Position numbers and translations under genes: made by a program. A stretch of 64,000 nucleotides of DNA from Lobosporangium transversale (Eukaryota > Mortierellomycota > Mortierellomycetes > Mortierellales > Mortierellaceae): assembly GCF_002105155.1 (NCBI RefSeq), contig NW_019029052.1, forward strand, positions 1-64,000, given 5' to 3'. This document shows, piece after piece, positions 1 through 12,301 of this stretch. How positions within the stretch are numbered: the first letter of the stretch is position 1; every line of letters starts with the position of its first letter. Under the pieces are notes generated by a model, which worked only from the letters and a program-made list of their open reading frames with translations, was not told where the DNA came from and did no database searches.

Positions 1-721
<721 letters not shown>

Positions 722-2407
722 TGTTAAGGAATTGGAGAAAACTGGAGTGTTGAAGGAAGGAGAAAAAGAGTTAGGCTTGAAGTGAATAGAGGAGATGTGA
801 GGAAGACAGAGAAAGAAGAAGAAGAAAAAAAAGATTGTTCAAGACACTCTTCTACTTATACTCGCAAAAAAAAAAAAAAAAAAAAAACAAAACAAAAAAA
901 GGAAAGTCTGAAAATGAGTTATCGTCTGTCGATCTGTTGCTGTCCCATGCATAACGTGAATAAAAAATAAAAAAAAAGGAAAAAAAATGCGTGCTTTTGG
1001 ACCTGAATTTCGTGTCTCGTTGGTCGCGCCATCGTATTCAAGGCAACAAAAGAGGCTCACATGTAAGGGTTACTGCTTTTACAGTGGAAAAAAAAAAAAA
1101 AAAAAAAAAAGCATTGTGCAGGGTGCATGCTAATCAAGTAACAAATAGTGTTGAGCTTTCTAAGAAATGACGCGATCACCTTACATATTCTTGTCATCCA
1201 AACAAAGACAAGGAGAGAGAAATGCATGTATGCGTTTTGAAATGTCTATAACAATTGGCTCAAATGGTTTGTAAGAAGAGACAACGGACACAAACAAAGT
1301 TGAGCAGCAAACACCATGGCGACTGTTCAGACTCCATCTGATACTGTATAAACACCTGAATACTGCCACATGCTATTGACTACTCTACATCCCTTAAACA
1401 ATATTCTTAGCATACATCTGAACTTTTGCAAGGGATGTGTCAATACTTCGACAAACATGTAACATTTAATGGCTACATCACAGCCCTTGGATTGTGGAAG
1501 CGCTGAAAGTATGCGGAAAACGGGAACCATTTGTGTTTTTACTAGCAACAAGCGTGGTTTCAAAAAGTTTGCTCCAAGGAATAAATCCTATATCCTTGAT
1601 TGCTCAAAAGAGACAATGTTGTCTTTTCTGCACCCCAAAAGCTCGCCATAATCCTATTGAAGCGTTCAGAGGCATTTTTTGCCTCTTGGTTTGAGGGTTA
1701 GCAGACTTTCAGTCAAGTTTTATTGTTTTGAACAACACAGTAAATCCTGTCAATTCGAAGTAGTCCCTCTGAATGGCAGCTATCCAGGGGATGCTAATCA
1801 TTTCCGCTAAATTGCGGTGAAATCAGAGCAGATTTGGAAAACCAACAAGCATCGAACAGTCGCCCATGCGAAATATACAATAGAAAAAAAAAAAAAGAGG
1901 GGGCAAAGACATTCTTCATCTTTTTTTTTTTTTTTTTTTTTTTTTTGAAGCTCAGTGTTAAAGCGCATTTCCATGCAACATGTTTATTTCCTTTATTTAC
2001 AATTCATGTAAAAGTAAAGAGATCTTCCTTTTGCACTAGCATTGCTTGTTTTTTGAGACTGGAACGTGTTACGTACCTCTGTGAATGGTCCTTGGTTGCT
2101 TGCTTATATAGCGGAGTCTACGTCTATAATAGCGACCTGTAGCTAAAACAGCACATCCCAACATCCCGTCTTCTCTTTCCAAAATGCTCGCACAGTCGGA
2201 TCTGCGTCCAAATCTCCTGTCTTACACTTGGCGCAAACTCAAAAGTTAGGTTTTTGACCCTTCCCGCCATCTCAAAAATCTGTAAGTCAACGCCACTGTG
2301 CCAAGTGTTTAGAAATGAATTAAACAAATGATGAAGAGTTATATATTTTTTATTACGAAGAATGTTTGATACAAATACAGTTGAATGCGAGATTCTTTTG
2401 AACAAAG

Positions 2408-2439
<32 letters not shown>

Positions 2440-2635
2440 GAGACAAGGGATGATACACTTTTATAATTATGATCTTGTATAACACACTCTAACTTCCATC
2501 TTTCTCCTCTCACCCATGTTTCTCATGTTGTTGTTAATGATGTTGATGTTGATGTTAATGTTAATGTTGATATTGATGTTGATGTTGATGTTGATGCTTT
2601 TCGTGTTACATAGCATTGCTCTTTATGGATAGGTC
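722..2635. other. Intergenic, no gene seen
   Basis: This holds the upstream region of the sulfhydrylase gene and the 3' flank of the Zn2-Cys6 gene. Only short unconvincing frames occur on both strands. It contains A or T homopolymers near 866-887, 1087-1110, 1921-1946 and 2408-2434, and an imperfect hexamer repeat at 2524-2597. Confidence 0.6.
2524..2597. repeat. Imperfect hexanucleotide repeat (GATGTT)n
   Basis: About twelve copies of a GATGTT unit with GATGTT/AATGTT/GATATT variants. It starts 38 nt past the stop of the Zn2-Cys6 gene, so on the coding strand it is a CATCAA-type repeat probably lying in the 3' UTR. Confidence 0.75.
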
Positions 2636-4483
2636 TTATGACAAGATCCATCCCATCTCCATTTTGATTGATCGTCCGCGCTTGGTCTTCAAAGGGACAG
2701 TCCTTGAGATGGGCTTCTCAATCATATCCCATGCGTCAACGTAAGGTTCGTTATACTTGCACTGCACGGGCTCATCATCGCGTCCAACCACGTACACAGA
2801 TCTTTCTTCTACTTCTTCCGTCATAGGTAGACGAATCGGTGGCAGTCTTGTGCTAATAGGTGATGTCGATGAGATATCCATCGCCGTCGGAGATGTTGAG
2901 GAAGAAGTAGAGTACATGGATGATGACGATGGCCAGTCCGAGGTCTTGATTCGAGGCAATGAGAAATGTTTATTTGAAGCGGTAGGTGTCACGGATCCGG
3001 AACTCGTTGGTTCCCTATTGGTAGGATGGTATCTGGGCGAGAATGAAGGTGAATAGGCGATGCGAGGGCCATCATCATTGTCCAGAGAGAGAGTCTGGGG
3101 AGACATTGAAGATGCTACTGAGCCAGAGGAAGACAAAGCAGGGATAGATGAAGGTCGCTCATAGCCATCATGACTCATACTTTGGTATGGGCATGACTTT
3201 AGAGCCTGACCTTGCATAGCGGCAATCTGACAGCAGCACTGCGCCGCAGAAGGGGGTTTCATCATCATGCTTGAACTCTTGCTGGCTGTACTTCCATAAT
3301 TGGCATTAGGAGATGATGGAGACAGTTGGCAGTGAGATGGACGAGCATACGGTGTGGCGGGATTGTAAGCAGACTGAGCATGCTTGCGAGAAACACGCGT
3401 ATGAGATCGGTCTGGGCGCGAAAAGGAACTAGGCAAGCGCTGCGTTAGGGCACGTTCCAGTTCCATCTCGTAATCGATGGGTTGGCCGACCCGACTAGGA
3501 TCTTGCGAAGACTCCATCTCTTTAGCTTTAAGATAGGCAGCTAACCCAAAGGTCTCGGCCATGTCCTGCTCATGGGCTGTCTGCTTATGCTTTCCGACCG
3601 CCTGTGCACGCCAAATAGGGACATCTTTTTCGTTTTTATTGCGTTGGTCGGAGGCAGATGTGTCTGTCAACTGCACCCTGTCCACGTGTTCACTGATTTC
3701 GTTTACAGCCCTGCTCATTTTGTCAGTCGGAACAGGTTTGGAAGAGGAACTTCCGTTGTGTATCTTGAAGTTACGAGCGCGCTCGATAGCGTTACTCCAC
3801 TCCGCATAAGACTGCATAGCCATCGTGGTATCTGCTTCTGATGGTACAGGAGCACCATAGGTCGCAGCACATGCATTAGGAGTAGGACAATCATAGCTGT
3901 TGTTAACATGAGGAGTTGGAGGAGCCGGCCGAGATCTTGTCGGAGACATCATACTTTTGCTATTCGTAGGACTATTGCTGCTCTTGGGACTGATGCTATT
4001 ATTACTATTATTGCTACGACTGGTATGGTTACTGCGGGCGATCGTGATAGAAAGTGGGGCGGAAGGAGAAGTGACGGTGGTAGAGGAAGTAGAAACAGAG
4101 GCAGAGGCAGGAGAGGCAATTGAAGACTCGACAGCAGAAGAGGAGGAGGAGGAGGAGGAGGAGGAGGAGGAGGAAGAGGGTGGGATCACAGGGGTAGCAG
4201 AGGAGGTAATAAGACCTGTACCATCCCTACGATTCTTTGGATTGTTGAGATGGCGATGGAACTGACGAATGTCCAGTTGAACTGAAGTCATTTCTTGGTA
4301 GGAGCATTCAGTATTGTGTTTCTCACAACGAGAACAAGGCTCTTTGCGATCGCACTTGACCTTCTTTGATCTGCAACGCAGACAGGAGGAGTAGACCTTT
4401 AGACGCTTGAGGTCATAAGCAACAGGATCAAGCTGTGGAGTGGTAGTGGTGGAAGGCATGAGCTGTAATGTAGATGTTGACAT
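2636..4483 (-). CDS. Zn2-Cys6 (Gal4-type) transcription factor
   Basis: Single-exon 615-residue protein. The DNA-binding motif C-x2-C-x6-C-x5-C-x2-C-x6-C is complete at residues 34-60 (C34, C37, C44, C50, C53, C60), with the basic run RCRSKKVKCDR. The rest is mostly low-complexity Ser/Pro/Thr sequence. A poly-Ser block near residues 104-117 is encoded by the GGA-rich run at 4141-4175 (plus strand). A basic tail, KTKRGRSIKMEMG, closes the protein. No fungal-specific transcription-factor middle homology domain could be recognised. It is presumably nuclear; target genes cannot be inferred. The chosen start is the first Met of the frame and leaves about 33 residues before the zinc cluster, which is usual for the family. 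Confidence 0.85.
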   Translation of the reverse strand: MSTSTLQLMPSTTTTPQLDPVAYDLKRLKVYSSCLRCRSKKVKCDRKEPCSRCEKHNTECSYQEMTSVQLDIRQFHRHLNNPKNRRDGTGLITSSATPVIPPSSSSSSSSSSSSSSAVESSIASPASASVSTSSTTVTSPSAPLSITIARSNHTSRSNNSNNSISPKSSNSPTNSKSMMSPTRSRPAPPTPHVNNSYDCPTPNACAATYGAPVPSEADTTMAMQSYAEWSNAIERARNFKIHNGSSSSKPVPTDKMSRAVNEISEHVDRVQLTDTSASDQRNKNEKDVPIWRAQAVGKHKQTAHEQDMAETFGLAAYLKAKEMESSQDPSRVGQPIDYEMELERALTQRLPSSFSRPDRSHTRVSRKHAQSAYNPATPYARPSHCQLSPSSPNANYGSTASKSSSMMMKPPSAAQCCCQIAAMQGQALKSCPYQSMSHDGYERPSSIPALSSSGSVASSMSPQTLSLDNDDGPRIAYSPSFSPRYHPTNREPTSSGSVTPTASNKHFSLPRIKTSDWPSSSSMYSTSSSTSPTAMDISSTSPISTRLPPIRLPMTEEVEERSVYVVGRDDEPVQCKYNEPYVDAWDMIEKPISRTVPLKTKRGRSIKMEMGWILS

Positions 4484-6565
4484 GATGTGTATGAATGTGT
4501 ATGTTTGGTGTGGATCGTGTTGTGCGAGCCACTGTTACAACTCGGTTGGTATTGCTATTGTTTATCAGGAAGAAGAGAGAGAGCGAGAAGAAAAAAAAAA
4601 AAAAAAAAAAAAAAAAAGTGTGGTTGTTGGATGACTGAATGATTGGCTGAATGAAGTTTTGAAGTGTGATGAGGCAATAGTTTAAAAAAAAGGTTACGGA
4701 GGAGAAATGCTCAATTAGGAATATAGACCGAGATTGAGAGACAAAGAGAAACAAAACAAAAAAAAAAAAGTGGGGTACACTTCAGAGACTAGGAACGAAC
4801 AATGAATAAAACGGAGAAAAGAGAAGGGAAGAGAAGAAAAAAGAGAAAAGAGAAGAGAGAAGAGAGAAGAGAGAAGAGAGAAGAGAGAAGAGAGAAGAGA
4901 GAAGAGAGAAGAGAGAAGAGAGAAGAGAGAAGAGAGAAGAGAGAAGAGAGAAGAGAGAAAGAAGAGAGAAGAAAGAGAAAGAGAAAGAGAAAGAGATGGG
5001 CTATCCAAAAGAAACGTGTCCTTTTTATTAAAAAGAGAGAGAGATGGAGGTATGGTTGGGTTGGGTTGGATGATGAAGATGTGTAAACAAACAAACAAAA
5101 AAGAGATGGATGTTCAGCCGACAGACAGTACCGGAGTCCGATGACCAGGAATAGAAACAGTTTTTGCATCTGATACATCTGATAAGGGCAATCCACACCC
5201 ACACAATCACACACAATCACACACATGCTTACTTTCTTGTGTTTGACATTGTTACTCAATTTATTCCGTAATGCTTTTTTTCTTTTTTTCCTCTTTGTGA
5301 AGCATAGACAGATTCTCTCTTTCACTCTATCAGCTTGCCTTGTCTGTCTTTAAGCCGCTAAACTATTGGTTTGAGAACGAAGGATGATGAACATTTACGA
5401 CGTTTGTCCCATGCTTCTCTCATCAACCTCGGTACATTGTTGCTAAATTCGTCGACATGTTCGGAGTGAGTGCAAACAGAAATATAAAAATGGAGCCCAT
5501 TTTCTAAATCCGCCTTTTACAAAACGAAAACCCGAGCATCATTCAGCAGCTCTCTTATAAACTAGTCAATATCATGTACATGAGGAACCACGATGATATG
5601 ATCGTAAGTATGAACAACGGTCCATCGAAAAAAAAAAAAAAAAAAAAAAAAATGAATGAGTGAGTACATGGTACAAACATTAAAATACATGAACATGTCA
5701 ACTTCTATAGTATAGATATACCAAGTGCATTGCATGATCATTATTTTTTTTTTACCACGGTTTATCAATCCCACAAGCATAAAAGTGAATTAAATAGAGC
5801 CGAAATGCATGTGGTTCGTTGATGTTCACTATTTTTGTTTGTTGTCAATTCTTCCAATTCTTTCAATTCTTTCGACTTTCCCTCCAATGACTCCAGTTCA
5901 ATGGGTCTTTTTTTTTTTTTTTTTTTTTTCGGTCACCGCTCTTCTGCACGGTTCTGAATGCTGACTCGGGGCGTCTTTTCCTTTCTCTCTTGTCTGGTCG
6001 GAAACTCAAAAATTTCACACAGCACACACATGCATTCGTGTACAAAAAACGTATTTGACTAGAAAGAAAGTGTGGGAATGCTTATCTGATCTTCTCCTTT
6101 TTTTTTTTCTTTTTTTCAAAACCTCCTATGCAAAATGACAAATACTGAATGAAACCCAGTCAGTTGATCCTCTGAAAAAAAAAAAAAAAAAAAAAAAAAA
6201 GGCGTGGCGCTTCTTTACATTATTACTTTACCATGATCACATAAACATTTATGCGGACCATCTCTCTCTTTTCGGAGAATATCCATCAACGCGTTTTTAT
6301 CTTCTTCATCTTGTGTCCCCGTTGAGCGAAGATATTTCACTGGATAAAGCTACTCACCCAAAAAAAAATTTATAAAGCAAGCACCTCCGTTCGTAAGAAA
6401 GGATGAATGACAACGATTAAAGTGAAGCCTGCCGCCTCCTTTTTTGGTCTACGCCCATCGGTGATCAGTAGCCTGATGTAAATTTTCTTGGAGAAAGAAA
6501 AAGAATGGGACAAGTACGATTCGGGAGCAAGAGTTCCATGATTAGAAACATTGTGTATGCATATA

Positions 6566-6602
<37 letters not shown>

Positions 6603-6741
6603 AAAGCGGGGGAATTATTTTTGCGTGTACCTTATCGGCCTATCCACTAATTGTTGACAACCTGTCAATTGACGTGAGCATACCATGTAGTACATGTCTG
6701 AAAACAAAAGGACACAGGTTTACTTTCTGAACAAATTTAAA
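4484..6741. other. Intergenic, low-complexity rich
   Basis: Upstream region of the Zn2-Cys6 gene followed by plain intergenic DNA. It holds an A tract (about 4590-4617), the purine minisatellite at 4848-4959, CA-rich sequence near 5195-5225, and further A or T tracts (5629-5652, 5910-5929, 6173-6200, 6571-6601). Long frames over the minisatellite are repeat artefacts. No gene was recognised. Confidence 0.55.
4848..4959. repeat. Heptanucleotide minisatellite (AGAAGAG)n
   Basis: About sixteen near-perfect 7-nt copies within a longer pure purine stretch (about 4810-5000), 365 nt upstream of the start codon of the divergent-side Zn2-Cys6 gene. A long uninterrupted purine strand of this kind can form a triplex. 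Confidence 0.9.
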
Positions 6742-7712
6742 TTGAGTCCTTTGGAGATTCCAGAAATCATCTTACTTATTGGCGACTTGCTCGATCAATA
6801 TGACCTACGAAACTAAATCCGTTTTATCAAAGCTTTTCATAGAGCTCTAATTGGGCTCATATGAAGGAATATCACAACCAGATCATTCAGACATCACACT
6901 GGCGAGGCACTGCAGAAAAACAAACAGTCCATTAAAGAGATTAGCTTTGAAGTACAGGACTTTCCAAGGGAAAATGGGCGATTGCAGGGATACGATCATC
7001 TCCAGTACATCGCATACATAAGGAAACATTCATGACCCGGAGACCCGGACCGATTCGCTTTTTGAAACTGATCAAGGTCCACAACTCCACCATCACCAGG
7101 CTTCGCCTAGAAAGTACTCAAACTTCATATGGGCTCTGGGAGGTAGCGCTAGATTGCGCCAACCACAATCATTTTGTAAAATCTATCTACTGCAACTTTC
7201 TATCACCTTCCTTAGTGATAAGGTCAGTGAATATATTCTCCATTGTGTATTAACTATTAAGCATATTGATATATACTCCTCTATACCTGTACATACCATC
7301 GTATTACCTCGGCATGTTAGTTAAGAGATCCCCAGGATGATGTAGACTTGAGTTTGCAAAGCTAAATGGCTTTGGCTACCTGAGTAAACAAGAAGTAATA
7401 ATTCTACAGGAAGGCGTCCATTCAGCATCTCTTGACCATGAGCTATTTTTCAGAGCCGTCTTTCCCTGACATGAACATAAAAGACGAGGATATTGCGGCA
7501 CTTCTCCAGTTCTCTGACGGATGACTGGGTTAAGATGGCCAAGTGTCTGATGCTGTGAATTCGATTAGCTTTGTCTCCAGGAAATACTTGTAGACAAGCA
7601 AGAGATGTTGGATAAAGGACATCTGCGGCTCCGCGAGACATTTGAGATATTGGCGCTCGATGAACGAAGTATTGCAGAAATAGCAAAGGATAGAAGTGGA
7701 CTTCTTCACTAA
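6742..7712 (+). pseudogene. Decayed F-box / leucine-rich-repeat protein gene
   Basis: The frame at 6742 reads LSPLEIPEIILLIGDLLD and continues IRFIKAFHRALIGLI, a clear F-box of the kind expanded in Mortierellaceae (usual form NPLELPEIL...VCKAFH..LIPLIW). An in-frame TAA follows DLRN, a TGA stands where the family has Trp after LI, and a third stop follows at 7033. After a frame change, ITRLRLESTQ (from 7032 on) looks like the first LRR. Further remnants follow: IKDEDIAALLQFSDG near 7470 and a 34-codon stretch EMLDKGHLRLRETFEIL that ends at TAA 7710-7712. At least three stops and several shifts make it non-coding. The F-box call is firm; the downstream LRR remnants are less certain. Confidence 0.7.
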
Positions 7713-7876
7713 AGGAAGGCTAAAGAAATCATGATTCTTATACTCATTCGAGGGCCGTTTTAACTTGGACAAATTTGCCTTAAGTTTTATCATCTCGTTT
7801 CAGGACAGATTTATTTTTTTCTGGATCCTTTCAGTAGTAAATCATATAAAAATTATTTTGCTTTTATTCTTTTATT

Positions 7877-10800
7877 TTATGCAAGTCGCTTCACTTCCTG
7901 GAGAATTTTGCCGATCCTCTGATAATCGCTCAAAAGTTCTAGTGCATTCACGCCACAGCAATAATAATCAGTCCAACACAAAAACAAAAGGTACTTTTAG
8001 TGTTCCTTACCGTTTACATTTCCTTTAAAAAAAAAAAAATCCATCTTCAGTACTTACTCTGAATATCACTCAGCCGCAAATCTCCAGCATCCGTACACGC
8101 CATGAATTCGCGCTGTGGGCCTTCGGATGATCGTATGAACTCTAAGGCTCGGCTCTACGTAAGATTAACAAAAAAGACATTAGATTAAAATATTGGACCC
8201 AACATGATATGTCTTTACCAATTTCAGGAATCATCTCCAATAGTACCTTGGCGGCATGTTCCATCGCTGTATCATGCGAGCTTGATTTCTCGATGGCTCC
8301 GCCTTGACTATGGCTACTGCCGCTGCTGCCTACGGTCGCATCGACGCTTAGGACGGTTACATTACTCGTTACTTCTGCAGGGCTTACTAAGCCAACAAGG
8401 GTCTTGTCTTTTTCCTCAGCTGCTTTCCGTTTCATCTCCTCTTCAATCGCAGCCGCAGCAGCAGCCGTGGCTGCTAATGAAGATGCTGCTGTTGTGGGTT
8501 TCGTACCGCTACGGCTCAGATTGGGTCCAAGTCCTCCTTTATTATTACTCAAGCCATCCGCCGCAGTAAGCAGGCGATTAAAGAATTTTGAATATCCATC
8601 CTGAACAACATCCGAGATCACTTTGAGACCCTCCCCTGCGACACCAGCGAGTTCTTGGCTGACTTTGTGTCCAAGAGCCTTGGTTTGGTCCAGTCCCTCC
8701 TGAAAATTGAGAAGCGGTGCGGGTGGATTAAGCTTTCCACCAGGGATAACTTGAATGTCAGACATATCACTAAAATTTACCCATAAATAAAATAAAAATG
8801 ATATAATTCGGTCACATTAAGAAGAACGCTAAAAAAAAAAATAAAAAAATAAAAAAGCTATTCGCTCTTAGTTTCCATGAATGCTGCACCCAAAAGCTAT
8901 ACCTCATAACTCTAATGTCATTAGACAGTCCAAGTGCCTTAGGGTCTAGTGTTTCTAAGAATGAAACTACAGCCATCATATTGGTAAGGCAGTATGCAAG
9001 CTCTCCTGTCAGATGGTCTTGAACTTTGAATCGTTGAATATATCTAAATGCAAAAGCAATTAGAAAATAAATAAATAAAAGGAGGAAGGAGAAGTCTCAC
9101 ATTCTTATCGTAATGCATGACTCATACAAGTTCATACTTATGGGGGATTACCTGAGGTTTGAAATCAGCATTGGCGGGTTGCTCTTTACAACACTAAAGA
9201 TAAGCAGTGGTAAAAGCACGTCTGCACTATACTGCCTCCTTGACGACGAAGGTGTAGGCGAGGCTGTCGGTGCAGGTGCTGCTGCTCTGGTGCTTGAGAT
9301 ATCTGAAGCACCTTTAACAGGTTCAACTGAAACTGTCGTGCCAACTTCCATAACAGGGCTCATAGGTAGCGCAATTTTGGCTGGGTCAACTTCAGTTGCT
9401 ATCGTCAAAGGATCTTCTCTCCCGTTTTCCGTATCATTAACAATCTTATTGTCCTCAGTTTTTTCGTTTTCTTCCTCGAACTTTGTTTTTGGATCATACT
9501 TTTTCATTTCATCTCCTTCTTTAGTAGCCTCAGCCTGATCAAAGCTTTCCTTAGGATCCGCTTGATCCTTGTTTTTTGATTCCCCCAACTCTATCATATG
9601 GTCTCTTTTTTCGGTGTCTGTCTCAAGCGATGGCCGGTCATACCCTTCATCCATGGGGATCCTTGGTAAAAGAGCACCGCTACTGACGGAAGAATCAAGT
9701 CGAGGAACGAGTCCATCCATTGGGATTTTTGGGATGCTGAGTCGTTTATTCACTGAAGCAGTTGACGTTGTTCCCGCACCCGGAACAGTAGTCGTCAGTA
9801 AGGTTGTAGTATTGCTTCCTATACTTTCTGTTGCTGCTGTTGCATTGTCCTTTGCACTTTCATCAATTAGCGTTTCTTTTGTTCCCCCAACTCCCACCAT
9901 TAAATTCTGAACAGCTGACTCTCTATTTAGAGCATCTAGGAGACAGAAGGTCGACGAGGTTTCTACTACATCAGTGAACCACGTATGGGAAGACTAGCAT
10001 TGTTCTTCGTTTATGGAGTACAAACAGCCTAAAGCTAACTTACCAACAACGACGCGATGTGATGATAGAATGACGTTCATTTTGTCGGACGGAGACCTGA
10101 CCATGGCTAGTTTCTGCATTTCTAGGTATCACAGAGATTATAAATGGAAATATGCTGCCAATATGAAAATCTCCAATTATTTCTTTTTTTTTTTTTTTTT
10201 TTTTTTTTTTCTTGAAAGGAATGATCACAATTGATATAAGACTCCTGAACCTTACCAGTCCCTCCCTCCCGGACCACTTGAGCGATATGCTCCACATCCT
10301 CGGGTTGCTCCAACACAAATCCAAGATGCTCCAGAGTTAGGTCCAAGAAGTTCAGCGCCGCAATCTTGGCTTGTAACTGTTCGTCTTGTAGATAGTCCTG
10401 ACTGTTGATTCCATAAGACGAATGCGGGAAGATTGCCTGGTACATCTCTCTGCAAAGCCATGCTTCAACCCATTGTTGTACTTCATCATAATCTTGGTCA
10501 TTCCATCGGCTTTTCATCCCTGATGCAGAGCCATATGCCTCAAAACGATGGCGAACATCGTCGTACTTCCGTTGAAATTCGTTAGAATACCGATCTGCAC
10601 TGCTCAGAGGGCTCTTCCTGAGCTTTAGTACGAAGCTAATGAAGAGAGTTACTGATAGTTAAAACTGGCATGTTCGAGATGCCATTTTCCTCAGTTATTT
10701 ATTTTGAGAAAGAAAAAAAAAAAAAGCGTCTTTTTTACCTTTCCAGACCCTTGACAACACTATCCCATTCTAATGGCAAATCCGAGCCGATCTTTGGCAA

Positions 10801-12136
10801 TTTGGGCAAAGATGCTGTGTCCTTATTATTATCATCATTCATGTTCATTGACCTTACGGAGCTTGTTGATGAGCCGGTTGTCCTCCTGGCTTCAGAACGA
10901 TCTTTGACAGTTGCAATGCCTGTTGCCAAAGGCACAAGTGGTGTGGGTATTGCATCGCCTTCCGGTCGCGGAATGATCCTGTCAACCAATAGTGCATGAA
11001 TAGGCCCTACAGACTCTACATAAATGAATACAGGGCGTTTGCTGGAGTTCACTAATTTAAGCTCATTTATATCTGTACCATTACTATTATCTCCCAATAT
11101 AGATCCTTCAAGCGCGTTTGATGATTTTGATATATTGTCAAAAAACGAGCGTTTGGTAGGACCAGAAGCATCTGCAGGAATTGTGCCGAAATCCTGTCCC
11201 GTAGCCATTCCTAGCATAGTAATAGACGAAGATGCTGGTCTAAGGACCCCCCGTATCCCACTGAGAGTAACAAACAGAGACTCGCCAGAGTTGCTTTCAG
11301 GAATGATAACATGATCTTCATACGTTGACCTTGGAGGCGTTGGTTCCTCTGTGGATGCTGCACATGTTGGGAGGATCAAAATAGCCTAAAGTAATGGTAT
11401 TAAATATTGACACAATTAAACACTTTCATCTTTATTATATTTTATCAACATTCAAGCAATTGGACGTGATTTTGCCGAGGCATACCTTCTTAGTGACAAG
11501 CATTCGGATAATATCTGCAAGCTCAATGGGATGCTCTTGTATCCGCTTCAACAACTCATAAGCCTGCGTCCCTGGTGCCATCAATGTCACATCCTTGGCG
11601 GTAGGCTCTTCATTTTCTTTAATACTGGTACCGCTATTATTGCTCTGGATAGATCCACTTCTCTGTCCTCCAATGCCGGAAGCGGCGGCATTCTCTGCTG
11701 TACTGCTGGATCGACGACCCCCCAACAGCGGCGAGGAAAAGATGCTTGAGCGACTTGCGCTTGATGAGCTGGTCGTGCGTCGAGTTGGCAATGCCGGCAT
11801 TGATGAAGAGCCGGCTGAGATTGTTGCAGCGCGCCTTGAGAACGACGCGGCTGGTAAGGAAGATGATGGTATACTGTCGCCAGTTAATGATGATGATGAT
11901 AATGGATCATCGAATGCCTCTGCACGACCTTCTCCTGTCTCAGGACGGTCGTCCTCACGGTATCCCTGGGTATTTAGGCCTCTTGTGCCTCTTAGAGACG
12001 AGAACGGAGCAGCATCGCGTAATGGTGTGTCTGTTGGCGACCGTCCTGCATTCAGTGAAGACATGCGCCCACTTGTTGGAGCATTGCGCGATTTAGTAAG
12101 TCCATCAAAGAAGGATAAACCTGGAATGTTCTGCAT
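7877..12136 (-). CDS. VPS9-domain protein, putative Rab5-family guanine nucleotide exchange factor
   Basis: Nine exons: 12136-11486, 11385-10739, 10635-10256, 10121-10044, 9935-9152, 9043-8903, 8769-8247, 8154-8058, 7938-7877 (1120 aa). All junction phases close. The VPS9 domain is recognised by LQAKIAALNFLDLTLEHLGF, SPSDKMNVILSSHRVVVDAL, then SADVLLPLLIFSVVKSNPP, NLRYIQRF and a YCLTNMMAVVSFLE helix. The conserved Asp (SAD) and Tyr (NLRYI) are present. Between VVVDAL and SADVLL lies a disordered insert of about 220 residues rich in Asp/Glu/Thr. The N-terminal half is Ser-rich and disordered. The C-terminus KLLSDYQRIGKILQEV is a family-like end module. Predicted role: activation of Vps21/Rab5 GTPases on endosomes. 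The exon 7 donor (GTACTA) is weak but is the only one that keeps frame. It starts 165 bp downstream of the FMP25-like stop. Confidence 0.88.
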
Positions 12137-12230
12137 GTGGATTGAAATGCTCTTTTATTTTACTTTTTTTTACAGTTAGAGGAGGGTTTTTGTGATGCAA
12201 GGTCTCATCAATACATCGATAAGGATGTAC

Positions 12231-12236
12231 ACGTGA
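12231..12236. promoter_or_regulatory. CACGTG E-box upstream of the VPS9 gene
   Basis: Palindromic bHLH-type core 95 bp before the VPS9-gene start codon, inside the 165-bp gap to the FMP25-like gene. It is a motif match only; such hexamers also occur by chance about once per 6-7 kb at this base composition. Confidence 0.3.
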
Positions 12237-12301
12237 TAGGAAGCACAGCCTCAACGATCTTGCATTGTTTCATGTTCATTATGCAATTGCTGATTGTGCA
12301 T

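Noticed and set aside
2757..4265. Plus-strand frames opposite the Zn2-Cys6 gene
   Set aside because: They are antisense shadows of Ser/Pro-rich coding sequence; no own signals.
4715..5325. Long frames over the purine repeat, both strands
   Set aside because: Repeats without stops give open frames in several phases; composition is pure low complexity.
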